From Noviherbaspirillum sp. (GTDB lineage Bacteria > Pseudomonadota > Gammaproteobacteria > Burkholderiales > Burkholderiaceae), in contig JAQGLQ010000495.1 of the NCBI GenBank assembly GCA_028292785.1, positions 1 through 5,144 of the forward strand: 5,144 nucleotides of DNA, read 5' to 3'. Within the stretch, counting starts at the first letter, position 1, and every line of letters starts with the position of its first letter. The translations under genes and the position numbers were made by a program. Positions 1-4,518 of this stretch are shown piece after piece. The notes under the pieces were generated by a model. It did not search any database and was not told the origin of the DNA. It was given only the letters and a program-made list of their open reading frames with translations.

Positions 1-50
1 ATGGAACTTTTGATTACGAAAACTTTCTATCCAAGCGTGTTCGTGTAATT

Positions 51-82
51 TTGACATGACTCTTTATAAGCGATTTGCTTAT
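51..82 (+). promoter_or_regulatory. Possible promoter with overlapping inverted repeat upstream of the lipoprotein gene
   Basis: A perfect -35 hexamer TTGACA lies at 51-56. No good -10 hexamer sits at the usual 16-18 nt distance; TTGCTT at 75-80 (18-nt spacing) and GCTTAT at 77-82 (20-nt spacing) are both weak. The same stretch holds a 6-bp inverted repeat, ATAAGC (66-71) and GCTTAT (77-82), around a 5-nt spacer, which could be an operator overlapping the promoter. It lies 26 nt before the lipoprotein start. The -35 is seen directly; promoter and operator roles are inferred and weak because of the poor -10. Confidence 0.3.
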
Positions 83-107
83 CCACTTCAGGACTTAGGA
101 GAACCTT

Positions 108-392
108 ATGATTAAATGGATGATCCCCTTGGCATGTGCTCTGACGCTCTCCGCTTGCGGTTCGATGGACAGCGGCATGAGATCCAGTTCTTCCACAGGC
201 AGCTCGACGGGCGCAGCTTCATCGAGAAGCTCGAGCGATATGTCGGGCAGTTCCGCTTCCCCAAGCACCGGATCGTCCATGGGCTCGGGCGCCACAGCTC
301 CTGGCGCCAGCTCGGCAAGCTCCGGCAGGACAGTAGGCACCACTCCTTCGGGCGGCACGGCAACAGGAACTCCGGGTTCTCCGGCGCGTTAA
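108..392 (+). CDS. Small Ser/Gly/Ala-rich lipoprotein, function unknown
   Basis: Predicted 94-aa secreted lipoprotein. Residues 1-16 form a short signal peptide (Lys3, then a hydrophobic stretch MIPLACALTLSA) ending in a lipobox L14-S15-A16-C17. Cys17 should be lipidated and become the mature N-terminus. Gly, not Asp, follows the Cys, which in Gram-negatives favours outer-membrane sorting by Lol. The mature part is almost all Ser, Gly, Ala, Thr and Pro (27 of 78 residues are Ser) and looks disordered, with no recognisable domain; it could be a flexible surface or periplasmic tether. The start is supported by AGGAGA at 97-102, 5 nt before the ATG, and the gene ends just before a strong terminator, so it is probably monocistronic. 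The low-complexity sequence leaves open ORFs in other frames, but only this frame has an RBS plus lipobox. I recognise no named family. Confidence 0.72.
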   Translation: MIKWMIPLACALTLSACGSMDSGMRSSSSTGSSTGAASSRSSSDMSGSSASPSTGSSMGSGATAPGASSASSGRTVGTTPSGGTATGTPGSPAR

Positions 393-406
393 GCAATCCT
401 GTCGTT

Positions 407-462
407 GCCGCGCAAGCGATACCGCATCAAGCAGGTATCGCTTGCGCGGCATTTTCTTTTTT
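407..462 (+). terminator. Strong intrinsic terminator after the lipoprotein gene
   Basis: The left arm 407-423 and right arm 434-450 are perfectly complementary over 17 bp, around a 10-nt loop (424-433). A T-rich tract (TTTTCTTTTTT, 452-462) follows after one A. The stem starts 14 nt after the lipoprotein stop codon. There is no matching A tract on the left side, so it should act only on plus-strand transcription. It insulates the lipoprotein gene from the aldolase gene downstream. Confidence 0.95.
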
Positions 463-527
463 CAGACTGAAGCTTCCTCCCCTATTCCTCTCCGAACTCA
501 TGACGCCTGGCGCACATACACGCGCCG

Positions 528-574
528 ATGACAAAAGAACAAGCGTTCTATAAATGCGAACTTGGGACTAGAAT
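528..574 (+). promoter_or_regulatory. Candidate promoter region of the aldolase gene
   Basis: Since a strong terminator precedes it, the aldolase needs its own promoter between 463 and 600. The best match is ATGACA (528-533) with TATAAA (549-554) at a short 15-nt spacing. An alternative -10, TAGAAT (569-574), has no good -35 partner. Between the first two hexamers lies a 5-bp inverted repeat, AGAAC (536-540) and GTTCT (545-549) with a 4-nt spacer, which could be a regulator site. All three elements are seen; their use is inferred. Confidence 0.33.
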
Positions 575-600
575 CCAAATATTGAACCCAGGAAATCATC

Positions 601-1386
601 ATGTCAGCCCCCGTCAATCTGCTTAAACAAAAACTCTTGCGCCGGGATTTCATCACTGGCTGCTGGCTGTCTCTCGCAAGCACGCCGGTCGCCGAAGCGC
701 TGGCACATTGTGGATTCGACTGGCTCATGATCGATGGCGAACACGGACCGAACGATACACAAAACGTGTTTTCGCAATTGCAGGCGATCGATGCGGCGCG
801 GGCCCATGGCTCCGGCACGCAAGCCGTGGTGCGCGTGACATCGAAGGATGCATCGCTGGTCAAGCGCATGATGGATTGCGGCGCGCAGACCATCATGTTT
901 CCCGATATCGAGACACGCGAAGATGCGCTGCATGCGGTGGCTTCCACCCGCTATCCGCAAAACGATAACGGCGGCATACGGGGCATCTCGAATGTGGTCC
1001 GTGCCGGCACCTATGGCCTCGACCGCACCTACATCTCCACGGCGAATGCGCAGGCAAGCGTCATCCTGCAGGTCGAGTCGCCGCGGGGCTTCGCCAACAT
1101 CGATGCGATCGCCTCCACCGAAGGCGTCGATTGCATCTTCATCGGCACCGCCGATTTCGCCGCCAGCATGGGGCATCTCGCGAACTCCACGCATAGCGAC
1201 GTGCAAAGCGCGATCGCATACATCACGGCGGTGTGCGCACAGCATGGCAAGTCGGTCGGCATCTATGCGCCCGATGCGGACGTCGCCAAGCGCTATCGCG
1301 ACCTGGGCATCAACTTCATTTCACTGCATGCGGACGTGGTCTGGCTCACGCGCGGAGCCACCGGTGTCCTTGCTGCAATGAAATGA
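601..1386 (+). CDS. HpcH/HpaI-family class II (metal-dependent) aldolase
   Basis: Predicted cytoplasmic 261-aa TIM-barrel aldolase of the HpcH/HpaI (2,4-dihydroxyhept-2-ene-1,7-dioate aldolase) family, which cleaves 4-hydroxy-2-oxo acids to pyruvate plus an aldehyde, using a divalent metal. Visible signatures: FDWLMIDGEHGPND at 39-52 (catalytic His48, compare FDWLLIDGEHAPNN of E. coli HpaI), Arg78 in VVRV (binds the pyruvate carboxylate in the family), RYP and GIRG at 117-128, the metal ligand Glu159 in QVES, and metal ligand Asp185 in FIGTADFAASMG. Length is normal for the family. The loop before GIRG (about 120-125) is a few residues longer than in HpaI, so the substrate may differ; GarL- and RhmA-type sugar-acid aldolases share the same fold. 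AGGAA at 590-594, 6 nt before the ATG, supports the start. An MFS gene follows after 98 nt on the same strand. Family is sure, substrate is not, so no symbol is given. Confidence 0.92.
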   Translation: MSAPVNLLKQKLLRRDFITGCWLSLASTPVAEALAHCGFDWLMIDGEHGPNDTQNVFSQLQAIDAARAHGSGTQAVVRVTSKDASLVKRMMDCGAQTIMFPDIETREDALHAVASTRYPQNDNGGIRGISNVVRAGTYGLDRTYISTANAQASVILQVESPRGFANIDAIASTEGVDCIFIGTADFAASMGHLANSTHSDVQSAIAYITAVCAQHGKSVGIYAPDADVAKRYRDLGINFISLHADVVWLTRGATGVLAAMK

Positions 1387-1484
1387 ACTGATCCCCCACT
1401 GCATCGCCTGCGCGCGGGCTACGCGTCCCCCCGCTTTGCGCTACACTCGTTTGTCGGCCCGTATCAAATCAATCGAAACCAATA

Positions 1485-2708
1485 ATGATGACGCCTACCG
1501 CCTCGCGTGACTCACAGCTGAAAACCGTACTCATCGCAACCGGTGTTGTGCTCACGATAGGATTGGGCGTGCGTCACGGTCTCGGGTTCTGGATGCAGCC
1601 GATTTCGCAGACACATGGCTGGACGCGCGAAACATTTTCGATGGCGATGGCATTGCAGAATCTCATGTGGGGGCTGTTCGGTCCGTTCGCCGGAATGGCG
1701 GCGGATCGCTACGGCACGGCGCGCGTCGTCATAGCAGGCGCCGTCTTTTATGCCGCGGGCCTGGCATGGCTTGCGGTCATCACCGAACCAACCTTGTTTG
1801 TGACCGGCGCGGGCATATTGCTGGGTGCCGCCATGGCATGTACATCCTTCGGCGCGATAAGCGGCATCATCGGCCGTACCGCGCCCGAGGCCAAGCGTTC
1901 ATGGGCGTTCGGCATTTCATCGGCCGCCGGCTCGTTCGGCCAATTCCTGATGATGCCCGTCGATCAGTATCTGATTTCCACCACCGGTTGGCAGAACGCC
2001 TTCTTCATTCTTGCGGCTCTGATCCTGGTGACCATGATCCCGATGTCCTATGGCTTGCGCGAGAACCCGGCCCAGGCATCAAGCGGTCCGCAGCAAAGCA
2101 TCAGGGAAGCGATCAGGGAAGCCTTCGCGCACCGCCCCTTCCTGCTGCTGGTCGGCGGATATTTCGTATGCGGATTCCAGATCGTCTTCATCGGCGCCCA
2201 CTTGCCGGCCTATCTGAAGGACAAGGGCATCATGGATCCGGGCGTAGCGGTCATGGCGCTGGCGCTGATCGGTCTGTTCAATATCTTCGGCTCCTACTAT
2301 GCAGGCAAGCTCGGCGGGATGTTCCCCAAGCGTTACCTGCTGTCGTCGGTATATCTCAGCCGCGCCATCATCATCGCGCTGTTCCTGCTGGCGCCCTTGT
2401 CGACCTTGTCGGTATATATCTTTTCCGCTGCCATGGGACTGTTATGGCTGTCGACCGTGCCCCTGACGAATGGCATGCTGGCCGGAATATTCGGCGTGAA
2501 GTATCTGTCGATGCTGTCGGGTTTCGTGTTCTTCTCGCATCAGCTCGGCAGCTTCCTCGGAGTATGGCTGGGCGGCTACCTGTTCACCAAGCAGGGCAAC
2601 TACAACACCGTGTGGGGGATCACGATCGCACTGGGCGTGTTCGCCGCGCTGATCAATCTGCCCATCGATGAAAAGGCGATCGCGCGGCGTCAGCCAGCCG
2701 TCGCGTGA
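1485..2708 (+). CDS. MFS transporter (monocarboxylate/OFA-like type)
   Basis: Predicted 407-aa inner-membrane secondary carrier of the major facilitator superfamily. Twelve hydrophobic helices can be placed at roughly 12-38, 51-70, 79-99, 103-128, 140-165, 168-190, 217-243, 252-275, 284-305, 307-333, 341-367 and 374-392, with a charged cytoplasmic loop at 191-216 between the two halves. MFS motif A is clear between helices 2 and 3 (GMAADRYGTAR, 70-80), and a degenerate copy lies between helices 8 and 9 (GKLGGMFPKR, 274-283). The N-terminal RHGLGFWMQPIS followed by GWTRETFSMAMALQNL resembles proteobacterial carriers related to the oxalate/formate and monocarboxylate group. The substrate is unknown; the aldolase upstream suggests an organic or hydroxy-keto acid. 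The start is one of two adjacent ATGs with no clear Shine-Dalgarno sequence; TACACT at 1442-1447 is a possible weak -10, so it may have its own promoter or read through from the aldolase. Confidence 0.92.
   Translation: MMTPTASRDSQLKTVLIATGVVLTIGLGVRHGLGFWMQPISQTHGWTRETFSMAMALQNLMWGLFGPFAGMAADRYGTARVVIAGAVFYAAGLAWLAVITEPTLFVTGAGILLGAAMACTSFGAISGIIGRTAPEAKRSWAFGISSAAGSFGQFLMMPVDQYLISTTGWQNAFFILAALILVTMIPMSYGLRENPAQASSGPQQSIREAIREAFAHRPFLLLVGGYFVCGFQIVFIGAHLPAYLKDKGIMDPGVAVMALALIGLFNIFGSYYAGKLGGMFPKRYLLSSVYLSRAIIIALFLLAPLSTLSVYIFSAAMGLLWLSTVPLTNGMLAGIFGVKYLSMLSGFVFFSHQLGSFLGVWLGGYLFTKQGNYNTVWGITIALGVFAALINLPIDEKAIARRQPAVA
2100..2122 (+). repeat. Short in-frame tandem repeat inside the MFS gene
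   Basis: The 11-mer ATCAGGGAAGC occurs at 2100-2110 and again at 2112-2122, a period of 12 nt, encoding IREAIREA in the central cytoplasmic loop of the transporter. The 12-nt period keeps the frame. It may be a small duplication or simply two turns of an amphipathic helix. Confidence 0.6.
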
Positions 2709-2712
2709 TCCG

Positions 2713-2850
2713 ATGAATGCCATGCGCCCGCGACTCAAACGCTTCCTGCTCGGCGCCGCGTTCGGCGCGCTGCTTGCGTTCGTTTTCATCAGTTATCTGC
2801 GCCCCGATTTCGTCCTCGATCTCGCCAACCGTATCGTCCTCTGCCTCTAG
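2713..2850 (+). CDS. 45-aa single-helix membrane peptide, function unknown
   Basis: Small protein starting MNAMRPRLKRFLLGAAF. A basic N-terminus (Arg5, Arg7, Lys9, Arg10) precedes one hydrophobic helix at about 11-26 (ending AFVFISYL), then a conserved-looking tail RPDFVLDLANRIVLCL. The charge pattern suggests an N-in inner-membrane peptide. Similar short peptides with a basic start, one helix and an F-x-x-D-L-A-N tail ending in Cys and a hydrophobic residue are, from memory, annotated as hypothetical proteins in Burkholderiales. It starts 4 nt after the MFS stop codon, so it is likely translated from the same message. The reading frame is open further upstream to ATG 2668 inside the MFS gene, but that start would overlap it by 41 nt; ATG 2722 (Met4) is another option. 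No strong Shine-Dalgarno is visible. Moderate confidence that it is real; the job is unknown. Confidence 0.58.
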   Translation: MNAMRPRLKRFLLGAAFGALLAFVFISYLRPDFVLDLANRIVLCL

Positions 2851-2872
2851 AGCAGATTGCCGCGCCCGCCGG

Positions 2873-2901
2873 GTGACTGTACGCCCCCGGCCCCATATAA
2901 T
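2873..2901 (+). promoter_or_regulatory. Strong sigma70-type promoter of the heme-barrel operon
   Basis: GTGACT (2873-2878, 4 of 6 matches to TTGACA) and a perfect TATAAT (2896-2901) are separated by exactly 17 nt. Transcription would begin near 2908, leaving an untranslated leader of about 50 nt before the ATG at 2959. The promoter lies in the gap after the 45-aa peptide gene and separates the two gene clusters. It also excludes ATG 2857 as the start of the next gene for transcripts made here. Confidence 0.78.
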
Positions 2902-2958
2902 CCCTACCTTGATATGCCGGCTCGTCGCCGCACCGGAATCATCACTCCAGAGAAGAAC

Positions 2959-3588
2959 ATGAAGGAATTTTCCGAAGATATTTATACCGAGCCGCAGGCG
3001 GACGCCAACACGCTGAATAATCTCGGTCCCCTCAAAGGCATGGCGGGCGTATGGGAAGGCACGCGCGGCCTCGACGTCAAGCCGAAGGCGGAGGGCCCGA
3101 AGAAGCAGGCTTTCGTCGAGCGGATCGAGCTGCAGCCTATCGATCCGCAAACCAACGGACCGCAATTGTTCTATGGCCTGCGGTATCACATGCACGTGGT
3201 CAAGCCGGGCGAGACCAAAACTTACCACGACCAGGTCGGCTACTGGTTGTGGGAGCCGGCGACAGGCACCATCATTCAGACGCTCACCATTCCGCGCGGC
3301 CAGACCGCCATGGCGTCGGGCACCGCGACCGCGGATGCGAAAAGCTTCGAACTGGTGGCGACGCAGGGCGCGGACGACTTCGGCATCTGCTCGAATCCAT
3401 TTCTCCTGCATGCATTCAAGACGGTCGAGTACCGCATCAAGGTAACGATCAACGACAACGGCACATGGTCTTACGAGATGGACACGGTGATGCTGATCCG
3501 CGGCCAGGATGAGCCGTTTCACCATGTCGACCGCAATACCCTGACCAGGGTCGCCGAGCCTGCGCCGAATCCGATAGCACGTGGATAA
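2959..3588 (+). CDS. Nitrobindin/THAP4-like heme-binding beta-barrel protein
   Basis: Predicted 209-aa soluble cytoplasmic protein of the heme-binding beta-barrel family (formerly DUF1794, THAP4-like; nitrobindins). Members carry a ferric heme in a ten-stranded barrel and have been linked to NO binding and peroxynitrite isomerisation. Family features: LKGMAGVWEGTRG at 25-37 (the opening G-x-W-x-G strand), AFVERIEL (51-58), HDQVGYWLWEPATGTI at 90-105, EYRIKVTINDNGTWSYEMDTVM (157-178 region), and near the end GQDEPFHHVDRNTLTRV. His188 or His189 fits the C-terminal proximal heme ligand. There is no signal peptide. The start is chosen at 2959 because AGAGAAG (2949-2955) precedes it, the family domain begins just after, and the promoter -10 at 2896-2901 lies inside the longer version from ATG 2857, whose extra residues look like translated non-coding DNA. 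It leads a three-gene run. Family assignment is good; heme binding and activity are inferred. Confidence 0.82.
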   Translation: MKEFSEDIYTEPQADANTLNNLGPLKGMAGVWEGTRGLDVKPKAEGPKKQAFVERIELQPIDPQTNGPQLFYGLRYHMHVVKPGETKTYHDQVGYWLWEPATGTIIQTLTIPRGQTAMASGTATADAKSFELVATQGADDFGICSNPFLLHAFKTVEYRIKVTINDNGTWSYEMDTVMLIRGQDEPFHHVDRNTLTRVAEPAPNPIARG

Positions 3589-3595
3589 ACAGGGC

Positions 3596-3811
3596 ATGGA
3601 CATCACACTCACCGAGCTGGAACAGGCGATCAATCACTGGCGCTCGCTGCGGCCCTCCACCGGCGAGGAACGCGCGCTGTCGTCCGAAGTCAATGAGCTC
3701 GCCACGGTCTATGCGACGATGATTTTCGACCGGCGCACGTCCATCCCGCTCGATGCGCTCGAAGCGGCTCCACGTCAGCTCATCGAATCGTGGCGTAACG
3801 AGCGCCGCTAG
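3596..3811 (+). CDS. DUF3717-family small protein
   Basis: Predicted 71-aa soluble protein. The N-terminal MDITLTELEQAINHWRS, then RPSTGEERALS, then ELATVYATMIFDRRTSIPLDAL and a closing SWR match the pattern I know as DUF3717, a small Burkholderiales family of unknown function. It looks like an all-helical fold with a conserved acidic/aromatic N-terminal helix; there are no Cys or His clusters, no signal peptide and no membrane helix. It begins 7 nt after the heme-barrel stop codon. A GTG at 3581, overlapping that stop by 8 nt, would add five residues (MDKQG); ATG 3596 is preferred since the family usually starts close to the DITL motif, although neither start has a good Shine-Dalgarno sequence, which would fit translational coupling. 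Family call is from memory of the motif; function is unknown. Confidence 0.82.
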   Translation: MDITLTELEQAINHWRSLRPSTGEERALSSEVNELATVYATMIFDRRTSIPLDALEAAPRQLIESWRNERR

Positions 3812-3839
3812 ATTGCTGATGCGCCATGCCTGTCGGAAT

Positions 3840-3844
3840 GGAGG
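3840..3844 (+). promoter_or_regulatory. Ribosome binding site that decides the Nth-like start
   Basis: GGAGG, a perfect Shine-Dalgarno core, lies 8 nt before GTG 3853. The two in-frame ATGs upstream (3826 and 3838) have no Shine-Dalgarno at a usable distance, and GGAGG overlaps the second of them. This favours GTG 3853 as the translation start. Confidence 0.7.
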
Positions 3845-3852
3845 CAAGCCCC

Positions 3853-4518
3853 GTGGAGAAAAAGGCATTTGATATTGGCACGGCGCTCAGGCGCATCCGG
3901 ACCGCCGTCCGTCCATGGCCGAAAGCGGCGCTTTTTCAGTTGGCCGAGGAAGGCTTCACATCCACTTTCGAGCAGCTGGTGGCATGTATCATTTCAATCC
4001 GCACCTATGACGAAGTGACATTGCCCGTGTCGCGCAAGCTGTTCGATCGCGCGCGCACGCCGGCCGGAATCGCCAAGCTCACCTGGGAGGAACTGGATGC
4101 ATTGATCAGTCCGAGCACCTTCCATGAGCGCAAGGCAAATCAGATCCTTGCCATCGCGCGCCGCGTGTTGGATGAATTCGATGGAGTGCTTCCATGCGAG
4201 CGTGAAGTGCTGCTCTCGTTTGACGGAGTCGGCCCCAAGTGTGCGAATCTGGTCCTGGGCATTGCCTGCGGAGCGCCGTTTATCAGTGTGGATATTCATG
4301 TCCATCGCGTGACCACGCGTTGGGGTTATGTCCACGCTTCCACGCCGGAAAAAACCTTGCTGGCGCTTGAAGCCGCGCTGCCCCGCCGCTACTGGATCGA
4401 GATCAATCGATTGCTCGTCCCCTTTGGCAAACACATCTGCACCGGCAATCTTCCGCATTGCTCGACCTGCCCGGTGCTGGACATGTGTCAGCAGGTCGGC
4501 GTGAAGGCACATCGCTAG
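3853..4518 (+). CDS. Endonuclease III (Nth)-like DNA glycosylase/AP lyase, variant subfamily
   Basis: Predicted 221-aa cytoplasmic DNA repair enzyme of the HhH-GPD superfamily, removing oxidised pyrimidines and cutting the abasic site. A helix-hairpin-helix LLSFDGVGPKCANLVLG (120-136) carries the catalytic Lys129 (E. coli Nth Lys120), and Asp147 in SVDIHVHRV matches catalytic Asp138. The C-terminal 4Fe-4S motif is intact: Cys196, Cys203, Cys206, Cys212 in the C-x6-C-x2-C-x5-C spacing. Length is near the 211 aa of E. coli Nth. It is not a canonical Nth: SAQATD becomes SIRTYD (48-53, Gln41 to Arg50), and GLYNSKA becomes TFHERKA (Leu81 to Phe90), both sites that contact the DNA gap. It probably represents the paralogous branch found beside true nth in several proteobacteria. 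The start is GTG 3853 behind GGAGG; ATG 3826 would add nine residues. It is the last gene of the heme-barrel run and ends on a stop shared with the minus-strand gene. Confidence 0.9.
   Translation: MEKKAFDIGTALRRIRTAVRPWPKAALFQLAEEGFTSTFEQLVACIISIRTYDEVTLPVSRKLFDRARTPAGIAKLTWEELDALISPSTFHERKANQILAIARRVLDEFDGVLPCEREVLLSFDGVGPKCANLVLGIACGAPFISVDIHVHRVTTRWGYVHASTPEKTLLALEAALPRRYWIEINRLLVPFGKHICTGNLPHCSTCPVLDMCQQVGVKAHR

Noticed and set aside
1..48. Open frame MELLITKTFYPSVFV from the first base, possibly the tail of an upstream gene or a leader peptide
   Set aside because: Only 15 codons at the edge of the window, no visible ribosome binding site and no recognisable motif; cannot be told from chance.
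95..358. Acidic 87-residue minus-strand frame opposite the lipoprotein
   Set aside because: The Glu/Leu/Pro-rich translation is what the Ser/Gly/Ala codons give when read in reverse; no start signal supports it.
116..553. Forward 145-residue frame overlapping the lipoprotein and the terminator
   Set aside because: It runs through the intrinsic terminator, has no ribosome binding site and shows no family features; the lipoprotein frame has both RBS and lipobox.
1387..1484. Terminator or strong promoter between the aldolase and the MFS gene
   Set aside because: Only a 5-bp GC hairpin without T tract (around 1406-1420) and a weak TACACT hexamer at 1442-1447 are visible; neither is convincing.
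2653..3633. Long minus-strand open frame of 326 residues opposite the membrane peptide, heme-barrel and MFS end
   Set aside because: Arg/His-rich translation with no domain, antisense to genes with clear families and across a strong forward promoter; an artefact of GC-biased codon use.
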